Source: FEN-1297 sp046704565 | GTDB lineage: Bacteria > Bacteroidota > Ignavibacteria > Ignavibacteriales > Ignavibacteriaceae | Assembly (NCBI GenBank): GCA_046704565.1 | Contig: JBJKRP010000056.1 | Span: forward strand, 1-18,127 | DNA length: 18,127 bases | Direction of reading: 5' to 3' | In this document: piece after piece, positions 7,635-16,293 of the stretch | How the letters are laid out: every line of letters starts with the position of its first letter | How positions within the stretch are numbered: the stretch's first letter is position 1 | The notes under the pieces: generated by a model | Told to the model about the DNA's origin: nothing | Seen by the model: the letters and a program-made list of their open reading frames with translations, nothing else | Databases searched by the model: none | Made by a program: the position numbers and the translations under genes

Positions 7635-8743
7635 TGCTTTACTATTTGTTTGAGTATATAGATAAGACTTTTAGTCCGCCTGGGTTTGGCGTGTTCAGAT
7701 ACATTACATTCAGGTCTGCTTTAGCCGCGATTACAGGGCTTATCCTTTCGCTGTACCTCGGACCGAAACTAATAAGGCTGCTTCAGAAAAAACAAATTGG
7801 TGAGGCAAAAAAAATTGACGGACCGAAATCTCACTGGTCGAAGGCAGGCACGCCGACGATGGGCGGAATAATCTTAATTCTATCCGTAGTCATCCCTGTC
7901 CTGCTTTGGGCAAACATAAAAAGCACCTACATAATATTGATTCTTGCCGGAACGGTCTGGCTCAGTCTCGTCGGTTTCCTTGATGATTATTTGAAGGTCA
8001 TAAAAAAATATCCCAACGGTTTGATTGCCAGATATAAGCTTCTTGGTCAGGTTATTATTGGGGTTGCTGTCGGGGCGGTAATTTATTTCTCTCCGCAGTT
8101 TGCCGGTGTACATACATTGACTACCGTCCCGTTCTTGAAAAATGTCAATTTCGATTTTTCATATTTATATATCCCGGTCGTAGTTTTTATTGTTGCGGCA
8201 ACTTCTAACGCAGTTAATCTGACAGACGGACTTGACGGTCTTGCGATCGGCACCACGACGATTGTAATGCTTGCCCTGGCTGTAATCTGTTACGTAAGCG
8301 GTAATGCAATTTACGCAAACTATTTGAACATAATTTATCTTCCGGGTTCTGGAGAACTTACTGTTTTTATCGCAGCTCTTGTCGGCGCTTCACTCGGCTT
8401 TCTTTGGTTCAATTCATATCCGGCTCAGGTGTTTATGGGTGACACCGGTTCGCTTGCAATCGGCGGTGCGTTCGGCATACTTGCGATTCTTATTAAAAAA
8501 GAATTACTTATCCCGATTCTCGGCGGCATTTTCTTTATGGAAACAGTCTCCGTTATCATCCAGAGGCTGTATTTTAAATACACAAAGAAAAAATACGGCG
8601 AAGGCAGGAGGGTATTCAAGATGGCTCCGATTCATCATCATTTCGAAATGCTTGGCTGGCCGGAGCCGAAGATAGTGATAAGGTTTTATATTATTGGAAT
8701 TATTTTAGCAATTATTAGTCTGGCTTCATTCAAAATTAGATGA
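7634..8743 (+). CDS. mraY: Phospho-N-acetylmuramoyl-pentapeptide-transferase MraY
   Basis: A polytopic membrane enzyme that transfers phospho-MurNAc-pentapeptide to undecaprenyl phosphate, making lipid I. The 369-residue length and repeated hydrophobic segments fit the usual ten helices. Catalytic features are visible: Asp117-Asp118 in FLDDYLKV, NLTDGLDGLA (from about 196), Asp270 in FMGDTGSLA, and the His triad 334-336 in PIHHHFEMLGWPE. The spacing closely matches the structurally known enzymes. The start ATG shares one base with the murF stop, and the stop lies within the ATGATG of the murD start. It sits between the last soluble step (MurF) and the lipid II steps, in the normal dcw order. 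Confidence 0.97.
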   Translation: MLYYLFEYIDKTFSPPGFGVFRYITFRSALAAITGLILSLYLGPKLIRLLQKKQIGEAKKIDGPKSHWSKAGTPTMGGIILILSVVIPVLLWANIKSTYIILILAGTVWLSLVGFLDDYLKVIKKYPNGLIARYKLLGQVIIGVAVGAVIYFSPQFAGVHTLTTVPFLKNVNFDFSYLYIPVVVFIVAATSNAVNLTDGLDGLAIGTTTIVMLALAVICYVSGNAIYANYLNIIYLPGSGELTVFIAALVGASLGFLWFNSYPAQVFMGDTGSLAIGGAFGILAILIKKELLIPILGGIFFMETVSVIIQRLYFKYTKKKYGEGRRVFKMAPIHHHFEMLGWPEPKIVIRFYIIGIILAIISLASFKIR

Positions 8744-10089
8744 TGGAAATATCAGGTAAAAAAATATCGGTTATAGGTGCGGTTAGAAGCGGTGTAGGTG
8801 CTGCAAAATTAATAAAGAAGATCGGCGGCGTTCCGTTTGTAAGCGATTCAGGTTCCGAATCTAAATTGAAAGAATCAATTAAGATTCTGAAGGAGAATAA
8901 TATTGATTTTGAAATAGGCAGCCATTCTGAAAAAGTATTTGACTGCGAGATGATGATTGTAAGTCCCGGTGTTCCATCTGACGCAAAAGTCATAGTCGAA
9001 GCCGCTTCTAAAAATATAAAGATGGTCAGTGAGATAGAGCTTGCTGCCGCTTTCTGCAAAGGGAATGTTATTGCGATTACGGGAACAAACGGAAAGACGA
9101 CAACGACAACTCTTTGCGGATATGTTATGAACACATGCGGATTGAAGACTTACACCGCCGGCAATATCGGAACTGCGTTTTCAGAAATTACACTTGAAGT
9201 AAAAAAAAGCGAGTTTGTGGCGCTTGAAGTTTCAAGCTTCCAGCTTGATTTAATCGACAAGTTTAAGCCGAAGGTTTCAGTCATCTTAAATATTACGCCG
9301 GACCACCTTAACCGCTACGGATATAAGTTTGAGAATTATATTAACTCCAAGCTGAGAATTTATAAGAATCAGGATGCCGGTGACTTTTTAATTCTTAATA
9401 AAGATGACAAGACGCTGACGGACTCTTTAACGAAACATGACGCAAAAGATTTTTATTTCTCTCTAAAAGAAAAGCAATCGAACGGCTGTTACTTTGAGAA
9501 TGATTCTGTGATATTCAAGAAAGATGGAAAGACAACATTTACTTGTTTACAGTCGGATATAAATCTGAAAGGCGAGCACAACCTTGCAAATGCGATGGCT
9601 GTAATTGCAGCTGCAAAGATGTTCGATGCGGACAACGAAAAAGTCAAAAGCGCTTTGCGTTCGTTCAAGGGCGTTGAGCACCGGCTCGAATTCGTTAGAG
9701 AGATTGACGGCGTGAAATTCATAAATGATTCCAAGGCGACAAATGTTGATTCAGTTTGGTATGCTTTGAGAAGTTTTGACGAGCCGATATTCTTAATCCT
9801 CGGCGGGCAGGACAAAGGAAACGATTATAATCAGATTAAAGACTTGGTAAAAGATAAAGTAGTTAAAATTTATGCGATTGGTTCCTCGGCAGATAAAGTT
9901 TTTAATTTCTTCCATTCATTCGTTAAGGTTGAAGTGAAAAAGAATTTGGAAGAGATAGTACACGCTGCTAATAACGAGGCGCGTGAAAATGAAGTTGTAC
10001 TTCTTTCCCCTGCGTGTGCCAGCTTTGATATGTTCGACAATTACGAGCACCGCGGAAAGGTTTTTAAGGAAGCAGTTAATAAGCTATGA
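8740..10089 (+). CDS. murD: UDP-N-acetylmuramoylalanine--D-glutamate ligase MurD
   Basis: A cytoplasmic Mur ligase that adds D-glutamate to UDP-MurNAc-L-Ala. The 449-residue protein opens with a Rossmann-like UDP-binding region (VIGAVRSGVGAAK), then the ATP loop GTNGKTTTTT (Lys119), ALEVSSFQLD, NITPDHLNRY and the MurD motif NDSKATNVDS. Two adjacent start codons exist: ATG 8740 (ATGA overlap with mraY) and ATG 8743 (one-base overlap). The first is used here; the choice changes one residue. The 3' end overlaps ftsW by ATGA. No unusual features. Confidence 0.97.
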   Translation: MMEISGKKISVIGAVRSGVGAAKLIKKIGGVPFVSDSGSESKLKESIKILKENNIDFEIGSHSEKVFDCEMMIVSPGVPSDAKVIVEAASKNIKMVSEIELAAAFCKGNVIAITGTNGKTTTTTLCGYVMNTCGLKTYTAGNIGTAFSEITLEVKKSEFVALEVSSFQLDLIDKFKPKVSVILNITPDHLNRYGYKFENYINSKLRIYKNQDAGDFLILNKDDKTLTDSLTKHDAKDFYFSLKEKQSNGCYFENDSVIFKKDGKTTFTCLQSDINLKGEHNLANAMAVIAAAKMFDADNEKVKSALRSFKGVEHRLEFVREIDGVKFINDSKATNVDSVWYALRSFDEPIFLILGGQDKGNDYNQIKDLVKDKVVKIYAIGSSADKVFNFFHSFVKVEVKKNLEEIVHAANNEARENEVVLLSPACASFDMFDNYEHRGKVFKEAVNKL

Positions 10090-11213
10090 AGAAGCTGGCA
10101 TTGATAATATTCTTTGATGCTTTCATCCTGATGCTTTTAGGATTGATCATCGTGATGAGCGCGAGCAGCACTTACAGTGAGTTCAGGTTCGACAGCTTGT
10201 TCCACCTGTTCAACTCGCACTTCTTCAAGGTGACGTTCGGAATCGTCTTTATGATTCTGTTCAGCTTTGTTCCTTATGAAATTTATAAAGAGTTCAGCAA
10301 GCCGGCAATGTTTGGCGTCGTGTTTCTTCTTGTGCTAACGCTGTTTATAGCACCGGATATTAAGGGCGCCGGAAGATGGATCCATCTCGGCTTCCTTTCA
10401 TTCCAGCCGGCGGATTTGGCAAAATTAATTCTGATAATTCACCTTGCTGTTTTAATTGAAGATAAAAATGAGATGCTTGGAAATTTCAAGGAAGGATTCT
10501 TCTACTTGTTCTTCTGGGTGATTATGGTAGCCGGACTTGTTATTATTCAGCCCAATGTAAGCAACGGAATTCTTTTAGTTGTTGTGTCGCTTGCAGTTTT
10601 GTTTGTCGGCGGCGCAAAGCTGAAGCATATTTTTGGCTCGGCATTAGCATGTTTAATTGCTGGTGCAGTCGTTGCGATGATGTTCGCTCATTCAAGAAGC
10701 AGAATCCTTACTTTTGTAAACAGCGCACAACATGGCGGCGAGCCGAATATTCAGGTAAAACAAGCGCTGCTTGGTTTGGGCAGCGGACACATTTTCGGCG
10801 TAGGAATGGGGCAGAGCCAGCAGAGTAATCTGTTCTTGCCGGAAGCTTATGGAGATTTTATTTTTGCAATCTTAGGTGAAGAGCTCGGCTTTGTAGGTTC
10901 CGTAATTGTAACTCTGTTTTATCTTGTTCTTTTCCTTGCCGGAATTTTAGTTGCAAAGAAAGCGAAGGATAGGTTCGGTCAATTGCTTGCTTTTGGAATT
11001 ACGTTTTCAATTACGATTTACGCGTTCGTTAATATTGCAGTTGCAAGCGGTATAGTCCCAACTACCGGCTTGCCGCTGCCGTTTATTAGCTACGGCGGAA
11101 CATCGCTGATTTTGCTTTGCATCTCCATCGGGATTTTGGTGAACATTGCCCTGTCAAATGGAATGGACAAAACTGCGGCTAATAAAATAACCGATGAGGC
11201 GGTACAGCCATGA
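10086..11213 (+). CDS. ftsW: Septal peptidoglycan glycosyltransferase FtsW (SEDS family)
   Basis: FtsW is the SEDS-family polymerase that strings lipid II into glycan strands at the septum, in complex with FtsI. The 375-residue, strongly hydrophobic protein shows family signatures: VMSASSTYSE in the first loop, GAGRWIHLG (94-102) followed by SFQPADLAK, the large extracytoplasmic loop with HIFGVGMGQSQQSNLFLPEA, LGEELGFVG, and GLPLPFISYGGTS near the last helices. RodA is the alternative SEDS paralogue, but placement between murD and murG and near ftsI supports FtsW. The start overlaps murD by ATGA and the stop overlaps murG by ATGA. Confidence 0.95.
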   Translation: MKKLALIIFFDAFILMLLGLIIVMSASSTYSEFRFDSLFHLFNSHFFKVTFGIVFMILFSFVPYEIYKEFSKPAMFGVVFLLVLTLFIAPDIKGAGRWIHLGFLSFQPADLAKLILIIHLAVLIEDKNEMLGNFKEGFFYLFFWVIMVAGLVIIQPNVSNGILLVVVSLAVLFVGGAKLKHIFGSALACLIAGAVVAMMFAHSRSRILTFVNSAQHGGEPNIQVKQALLGLGSGHIFGVGMGQSQQSNLFLPEAYGDFIFAILGEELGFVGSVIVTLFYLVLFLAGILVAKKAKDRFGQLLAFGITFSITIYAFVNIAVASGIVPTTGLPLPFISYGGTSLILLCISIGILVNIALSNGMDKTAANKITDEAVQP

Positions 11214-12322
11214 GCAAATCGAAAACCGGATATAGATTTTTGTTTGCGGGCGGCGGCACAGGCGGACATTTATTCCCGGCAATAGCGGTTGCCGAAGAGA
11301 TAAAGCATTTGATTCCCGAAGCTGAAATACTATTTGTCGGAACAAAATCTAAGATTGAAGGAAAGATTGTCCCTCAGCTCGGCTATAAGTTTAAGTCTAT
11401 CTGGATAAAAGGATTTTCAAGAAGAATCAGCCTTGACAATTTATTATTTCCTTTGAAGATTATTGTTTCTATTTTGCAGTCAATTTTTATTAATCTGATG
11501 TTCAAACCTAAAGTTGCAATTGGCACCGGCGGATACGTTTCAGGACCGGCTATTTTTGGCTCGTCTGTAGCGGGTGCAAAAATAATTCTGCTTGAACAGA
11601 ACAGCTATCCCGGCGTAACGACAAGGCTGCTTGAGAAATATGCCGAGCAAATTCATATCAGCTTCGGGGACTCAAAAAAATATTTTAAGAATACCGGTAA
11701 GCTTCTTTTAACCGGCAACCCCGTAAGAGCTAATCTTTCTTCCTCAAAGAAAGAAGATGCGCTGAGAGAATTTGGTTTCTCGCCGGAATATAAAACGCTT
11801 CTGGTTCTCGGCGGTAGCCTCGGTGCGGGCTCAATAAATAATGCTATTGCCGGACTTTCAAAAAAGTTTGAAGAAAAAAAGCTTCAGGTAATATGGCAAA
11901 CGGGAAACTTTTATTTTGAGAGGTACAAAAATCTTTCTTCGAAATTTGTGAAGGTATTCCCGTTTATTGATAAGATGAACCTTGCATATTCAGCATGCGA
12001 TTTAATGCTGGCAAGAGCAGGCGCAACTACGATTGCCGAGATGCTTGTTCTTGGAGTTCCATCGGTACTTGTGCCATCGCCGAACGTTGCCGAGAACCAT
12101 CAGTACTTCAACGCAAAGTCATTATCGGAGAACGGAGCGGCAATCTTAATTGAAGATAAGAAATTGAAGAATGAACTGGCAGAAAAAATTTTCTCTTTAT
12201 CTTTTAATGAAGAGAAACTGGCAGAGTTAAAAAAAAACGCTTTGTCGATGGCAAAGCCGGATGCGGCAAGAGTCATCGCAGAGAATGCTATAAAGTTAGC
12301 CAAGCAGAATGAACGAAACTAA
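11210..12322 (+). CDS. murG: UDP-GlcNAc:lipid I N-acetylglucosaminyltransferase MurG
   Basis: A GT-B glycosyltransferase on the inner face of the membrane that adds GlcNAc to lipid I to make lipid II. The 370-residue protein has the N-terminal lipid-side loop GGGTGGH (residues 14-20), IGTGGYVSGP, the hydrophobic/basic patch around RRISLDNLLFPLK expected at the membrane face, GGSLGAGSIN at the second-domain entry, and the UDP-GlcNAc motif ARAGATTIAEML followed by VPSPNVAENHQ. The start overlaps ftsW by ATGA. The 3' end overlaps the next gene, an unrecognised membrane protein rather than murC, by 14 bases. Confidence 0.97.
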   Translation: MSKSKTGYRFLFAGGGTGGHLFPAIAVAEEIKHLIPEAEILFVGTKSKIEGKIVPQLGYKFKSIWIKGFSRRISLDNLLFPLKIIVSILQSIFINLMFKPKVAIGTGGYVSGPAIFGSSVAGAKIILLEQNSYPGVTTRLLEKYAEQIHISFGDSKKYFKNTGKLLLTGNPVRANLSSSKKEDALREFGFSPEYKTLLVLGGSLGAGSINNAIAGLSKKFEEKKLQVIWQTGNFYFERYKNLSSKFVKVFPFIDKMNLAYSACDLMLARAGATTIAEMLVLGVPSVLVPSPNVAENHQYFNAKSLSENGAAILIEDKKLKNELAEKIFSLSFNEEKLAELKKNALSMAKPDAARVIAENAIKLAKQNERN

Positions 12323-12836
12323 AGAACATATTAAAAAAGTATTCAAGTACAATATGTCGTTCTATTATCAGTCGACTATAATATACTTTGTCGTATTCAT
12401 TTTATATGTAATAATCCGCGGAGAGTTTGTGGAAGGCTCGTTCAAGCTGATTACGAAAGATCCTATAATTTATTTCTTCGCGATAATCGTCGGTGTCTCG
12501 CTCGTTAGTCTTCTTTACAATTTGTATTTGAACAAGCATCTTGAAATCGGCGACGAGAAAATTTCATTTGTAAACAGGTTTGCTGCGAAGACGTTTTTAA
12601 TCAGCCATATTGCAGAGATAAAGATTTCAAACCCGGCGAGGAGAAAAAAGAATCGCGCCTTCAGACTTGTCAGGATAAAGCTGAAGCACAGAAGGCGACC
12701 AATTTTTATTAGACCGTATGATTACGAAAATGAAGAAGAATTGATAGGAAGATTTCAGGAAATGAAAGACAGATTAGGCTTGCATGACCGGCATACAGGC
12801 ACATCATCTGCGGGCAGGAGCGGATCGAATGTTTAA
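12309..12836 (+). CDS. Unrecognised membrane protein between murG and murC, possible PH-like C-terminal domain
   Basis: I do not recognise this 175-residue protein. It has a charged N-terminus (residues 1-15), two predicted membrane helices (about 22-36 and 52-74) joined by a short loop, then a soluble region of about 100 residues. That region alternates beta-like segments (HLEIGDEKISFV; FLISHIAEIKIS; LVRIKLKHRRRPIFI) with a strongly basic stretch (RRKKNR; KHRRR, about 111-130) and ends in a helix-like EELIGRFQEMKDRL. Two helices followed by this pattern resemble membrane-anchored bacterial PH-like (YdbS/bPH2-type) proteins, but this is a visual impression only. The last 16 residues are Gly/Ser/Arg-rich and overlie the murC ribosome binding site. 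The gene overlaps murG by 14 bases and murC by 8, so it is embedded in the operon. A role in envelope or divisome function is suggested by context, not shown. Confidence 0.85.
   Translation: MNETKEHIKKVFKYNMSFYYQSTIIYFVVFILYVIIRGEFVEGSFKLITKDPIIYFFAIIVGVSLVSLLYNLYLNKHLEIGDEKISFVNRFAAKTFLISHIAEIKISNPARRKKNRAFRLVRIKLKHRRRPIFIRPYDYENEEELIGRFQEMKDRLGLHDRHTGTSSAGRSGSNV
12816..12820 (+). promoter_or_regulatory. Ribosome binding site that fixes the murC start
   Basis: AGGAG at 12816-12820 lies 8 bases before ATG 12829. It supports that ATG over the in-frame ATG at 12784, which would add 15 residues (MTGIQAHHLRAGADR) that look unlike a MurC N-terminus. Confidence 0.75.
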
Positions 12837-14202
12837 GAATATTAAGAAGGTACATTTTGTCGGTATCGGCGGAATCGGAATGAGCGGTATTGCAGAAATT
12901 CTGTTGAGCCAGGGATTTGAAATCTCCGGTTCCGATAGAGCGCTGACGGAGATTACAAACCGTTTGAGCAGCCTCGGGATAAAAATTTATGAAGGGCATT
13001 CAGCGGATAATCTGGACGAGGCTGATGTGCTTGTTTATTCTTCTGCCGTTACTCTTGATAACCCGGAGATACAGGCGGCTATTGAAAAAAAGATTCCGAT
13101 TATAAAGCGCTCGGAAATGCTTGCCGAATGCATGCGCATGAAGTATGGTATAGGCATTGCCGGGACACATGGAAAGACAACTACAACCTCAATGGTTGGT
13201 TTAACCTTGACGGAAGGCGGCATCGACCCGACTATAATTGTCGGCGGAAAGCTAAGCGGTCTCGGCGGAACAAATGCCCGGCTTGGCGAGGGTGAATTCA
13301 TTGTTGTGGAAGCGGATGAATTCGACAGAACATTTTTGAAATTGACGCCGACGGTTGCAGCAATAACAACTCTTGAAAGCGAGCATCTTGATACTTACAA
13401 AGACCTCGATGATATTAAATCTGCGTTCATCGAGTTTGCTAATAAAGTTCCGTTCTACGGATTTGTGGTCCTTTGTATGGATGAGCCTGCGCTCCAGGAT
13501 ATTATTCCCCATATAAACAAAAAGATTTTTTCGTACGGACTAACTGCGCAGGCAGACATTCGCGCCGTAGATATTTCGCATAATGAATTCTCAAGCTCAT
13601 TCACAATTAAGTATAAGGGTAAAGAGCTCGGTAAGTTGAACCTGAAGATTCCGGGAGTTCATAATGTAAAAAATTCACTGGTTGCGGTATGTATAGCGAA
13701 AGAGCTCGGGATTGATTTCAGCATAATAAAGAAAGCGCTGGAATCTTTCACCGGCGTTTACAGAAGATTCGAGATAAAATATAACAAAGAGATTTTGGTG
13801 ATTGACGATTACGCTCATCATCCCACGGAAACAAGCGCAACCCTTGCCGGTATTAGAAGCGGTTGGGATAGAAGACTAGTCGCCGTTTTTCAGCCTCATC
13901 TTTTTACGAGGACGAGAGACTTCTACCAGGAATTTGGGAGGTCATTCTTAAACTCGGATGTTTTTATTTGTACGGACGTTTACCCGGCAAGAGAGCTTCC
14001 TATTCAAGGAGTGTCCGGCGAACTGATTGCCGATGCGGCGAGAAAATTCGGGCACAAGAATGTCATCTATATAAAAGATAAAAATAAAATTCCGGAGAGG
14101 CTTCTGGGAATTAAAAAAGACGGCGACATAATTGTTACGATGGGCGCCGGTGATATCTGGAAGTTCGGAGAGAAGTTTGTTGAGCTCATTAATCATGTTT
14201 AA
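12829..14202 (+). CDS. murC: UDP-N-acetylmuramate--L-alanine ligase MurC
   Basis: MurC adds the first stem amino acid, L-alanine, to UDP-MurNAc in the cytoplasm. The 457-residue protein begins with the UDP-binding HFVGIGGIGMSGIAE, followed by the MurC-type ATP loop GTHGKTTTT (Gly112 to Lys116 in GTHGK), VEADEFDRTFL and the late motif DDYAHHPTE. The usual metal/ATP segment reads TTLESEHLD, with Glu and Ser where many homologues have Asp-containing versions; this looks like lineage variation, not inactivation. ATG 12829 is chosen for its AGGAG and because the N-terminus then aligns with the family. The 5' end overlaps the unknown membrane gene by 8 bases. The next gene is ftsQ, about 20 bases on, with no murB or ddl between them. 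Confidence 0.96.
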   Translation: MFKNIKKVHFVGIGGIGMSGIAEILLSQGFEISGSDRALTEITNRLSSLGIKIYEGHSADNLDEADVLVYSSAVTLDNPEIQAAIEKKIPIIKRSEMLAECMRMKYGIGIAGTHGKTTTTSMVGLTLTEGGIDPTIIVGGKLSGLGGTNARLGEGEFIVVEADEFDRTFLKLTPTVAAITTLESEHLDTYKDLDDIKSAFIEFANKVPFYGFVVLCMDEPALQDIIPHINKKIFSYGLTAQADIRAVDISHNEFSSSFTIKYKGKELGKLNLKIPGVHNVKNSLVAVCIAKELGIDFSIIKKALESFTGVYRRFEIKYNKEILVIDDYAHHPTETSATLAGIRSGWDRRLVAVFQPHLFTRTRDFYQEFGRSFLNSDVFICTDVYPARELPIQGVSGELIADAARKFGHKNVIYIKDKNKIPERLLGIKKDGDIIVTMGAGDIWKFGEKFVELINHV

Positions 14203-14221
14203 GATTGAACGCTAGTGAAAA

Positions 14222-15022
14222 GTGATGAAAGAAAAAATAGGAAAGATATTCGGAACGCTGCTATTCGTTGTGTTAATTATGTGCTTGTTCTATTTGATTT
14301 TTTTAACGAACAAAAAGACAAACAAAGGAGAAATTAAGATGATTGAATTAACCGGCAACCATCTTCTTTCGGCTAAAGAGTATCTTGTTTATGCAGGGCT
14401 TAGCGCGGGTTCAAATTACGGCGCGTTAACACTGCCGGGTATTAAAAATAAGTTCGCAAGCCATCCTTATATTTCAAGAGTTGATGTAGAGGATGAGGGG
14501 AATAATCAGGTAAGGGTTTATTTGACAGAGAAGAACATCGAAGCCGTGCTGCTTGCTTCCGGCGAGCCTCATTTCCTTACCGATGACTTTCAGGTTCTCC
14601 CGATGTTCCCGAATACAAAGTTTGGAGATTTACCGGTAGTTAGTAATCCGGGAGATAATGTAAAAATCAAACCGCTTTCTTTTTTGAAGACTTACGAAAT
14701 ACTCGAAGCCTTCAAAATAATTGAAGCATCGAAGCTGACTAACGAAAATATGTACAGGAAATTATCCGAAATAAATTTAAGGAACGGCGGGGACATAGTT
14801 CTTTCTTTTACCGGTTTGAAACCTCCGGTTCTTTTCGGTCATGGCGAGGCGGCTAAGAAGATGGTCTATCTTGATCTGATGTGGAATTCTCCGGAAGGAA
14901 ACAATCTGATAGACAGCAGCGAATATATAGATTTAAGATTTGCCGATGAAATTTTTGTCGGCTCCCCGGTTGCGGAAAATAATTCTCCGGGCGGGACTCA
15001 TAAATCAGGTTTAAGTGAATGA
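14222..15022 (+). CDS. ftsQ: Cell-division protein FtsQ/DivIB
   Basis: A bitopic divisome protein that links early and late division proteins through its periplasmic domain. The 266 residues comprise a short basic cytoplasmic N-terminus, one membrane helix (about 10-29), a POTRA-like region (about 38-100; IKMIELTGNHLLSAKEYL... to NQVRVYLTEKNIEAVL), and a beta-rich FtsQ domain ending about 245. The low-complexity tail is SPGGTHKSGLSE. FtsQ is poorly conserved, so position before ftsA adds much of the certainty. In-frame TAG and TGA (14213-14218) stand just upstream, so the start must be GTG 14222 or ATG 14225. No strong ribosome binding site precedes it. This is one of only three junctions in the cluster without overlap. 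The 3' end overlaps ftsA by ATGA. Confidence 0.9.
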   Translation: MMKEKIGKIFGTLLFVVLIMCLFYLIFLTNKKTNKGEIKMIELTGNHLLSAKEYLVYAGLSAGSNYGALTLPGIKNKFASHPYISRVDVEDEGNNQVRVYLTEKNIEAVLLASGEPHFLTDDFQVLPMFPNTKFGDLPVVSNPGDNVKIKPLSFLKTYEILEAFKIIEASKLTNENMYRKLSEINLRNGGDIVLSFTGLKPPVLFGHGEAAKKMVYLDLMWNSPEGNNLIDSSEYIDLRFADEIFVGSPVAENNSPGGTHKSGLSE

Positions 15023-16269
15023 AAAAAAACATTATTGCAGGGTTGGATTTAGGCACGACTAAAGTTTGTGCGGTCATCGCGGAAAAGTCCGATGAAACCG
15101 GAAGGATAAATATTCTCGGCTTTGGCGTAGCTCCGTCCGAGGGACTTCACAAAGGCTTGGTTGCTAATATCGGCAAGACTGCTGAGGCAATAAAGGAAGC
15201 TGTCTCAATTGCATCTAACAGAGCGGGCTTACAAGTAAGTCTTGTCAATGTTGGAGTAGCCGGCGAGCATATTACGAGCATCCGCCACCGCAACTATGTA
15301 ACGATAAGCAGCGATGAAGGTGAAATTACAAAAGCCGATTTGGAAAGACTTGAAGCGGACGTAAGAACAATCAGGATTCCATCCGACAGACAAATTCTGC
15401 ATATCATCCCGGAAGAATTTTCTGTTGACCACCAGGGTGGAATTGACAATCCAATCGGTATGTCCGGTTCCCGCCTGGAAGCTTCCAATCATATAGTGCT
15501 TGCTTCGATACCGGCAATTCAAAATATAAAGAAGTCGGTTGAACGCGCAGGATTGCAGGTCCAGGATTATGTCTTGCAGCCGATTGCCTCAAGTTCTTCC
15601 GTTCTTGAAGAAAGCGAAAAGGATTTAGGCGTCGCTTTGATTGACATAGGCGGAGGTACAACCGACATCGCAATCTTCCATAAGAAAGCGATAAAGCATA
15701 CCAGGGTGATCGGAGTTGCCGGCAACCAGGTAACGAACGACATAAGAGAATCTCTTGGCGTTGTTTCAGAAGAAGCTGAAAACTTAAAGAAGGAATACGG
15801 CTACGCTGCAGAGTCTGCGATCATAAAAGATGAAGATATTCTTATCCGCGGAGTAGGTGCGAGAGGCAATGCAAAAATTCCAATCAGCCTGCTTACCCAA
15901 ATAATCAGCTTGAGAATGAGAGAGCTTTTTACTTTAATTGATAATGAAATTCGAAGCGCCGGGTTCAAAAACAAAATTAAAGCTGGGATAGTTTTAACCG
16001 GCGGCGGCTCGCTGTTAAAAGGATGCACCGAGCTTGCAGAAGAGGTTTTCGGACTTCCTACAAGGATCGGCGTTCCGCAAGAGTTAGGTACGGGATTGTC
16101 AAACGAAATTGAGAGCCCGGAGTTTGCAACTGTAGCCGGATTGATTAGAGGAATACCGGGCGGAAAGTCAAGCGAGTATCAAGTTTTAATAAAACCCAAA
16201 AAGGTTCATGGCAAGAATAAAATTTCGTTGCTGATAAAAAGAGTTCAACAATTTTTCGATGAGTTATAA
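15019..16269 (+). CDS. ftsA: Cell-division protein FtsA (actin-like membrane tether)
   Basis: FtsA is an actin-fold ATPase that anchors FtsZ filaments to the inner membrane and recruits later divisome proteins. The 416-residue protein has phosphate-1 motif DLGTTK (10-15), an inserted 1C/SHS2 subdomain (about 85-165), phosphate-2 motif DIGGGTTD (209-216), and the adenosine-side LTGGGSLLKG. The C-terminal KISLLIKRVQQFFDEL forms a plausible amphipathic membrane-targeting helix. The gene overlaps ftsQ by ATGA. A 24-base spacer with a strong ribosome binding site separates it from ftsZ. Nothing seems missing. Confidence 0.97.
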   Translation: MKKNIIAGLDLGTTKVCAVIAEKSDETGRINILGFGVAPSEGLHKGLVANIGKTAEAIKEAVSIASNRAGLQVSLVNVGVAGEHITSIRHRNYVTISSDEGEITKADLERLEADVRTIRIPSDRQILHIIPEEFSVDHQGGIDNPIGMSGSRLEASNHIVLASIPAIQNIKKSVERAGLQVQDYVLQPIASSSSVLEESEKDLGVALIDIGGGTTDIAIFHKKAIKHTRVIGVAGNQVTNDIRESLGVVSEEAENLKKEYGYAAESAIIKDEDILIRGVGARGNAKIPISLLTQIISLRMRELFTLIDNEIRSAGFKNKIKAGIVLTGGGSLLKGCTELAEEVFGLPTRIGVPQELGTGLSNEIESPEFATVAGLIRGIPGGKSSEYQVLIKPKKVHGKNKISLLIKRVQQFFDEL

Positions 16270-16281
16270 TAATTCAACATT

Positions 16282-16288
16282 AGGAGGT
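16282..16288 (+). promoter_or_regulatory. Strong Shine-Dalgarno of ftsZ
   Basis: AGGAGGT at 16282-16288 lies 5 bases before the ftsZ ATG. It is the closest match to the 16S rRNA tail in the window and fits the need for far more FtsZ than other cluster products. The separate ribosome binding site and the 24-base gap suggest ftsZ translation is not strictly coupled to ftsA. Confidence 0.85.
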
Positions 16289-16293
16289 ACACA

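Noticed and set aside
12784..12828. N-terminal extension of MurC from ATG 12784
   Set aside because: The extra 15 residues do not resemble MurC, while ATG 12829 has an AGGAG at good spacing and gives the normal N-terminus.
16244..16270. TATAAT at 16265-16270 as an internal ftsZ promoter
   Set aside because: The TATAAT spans the ftsA stop codon and no good -35 or TTG element lies at proper spacing; the leader would be only about 17 bases.
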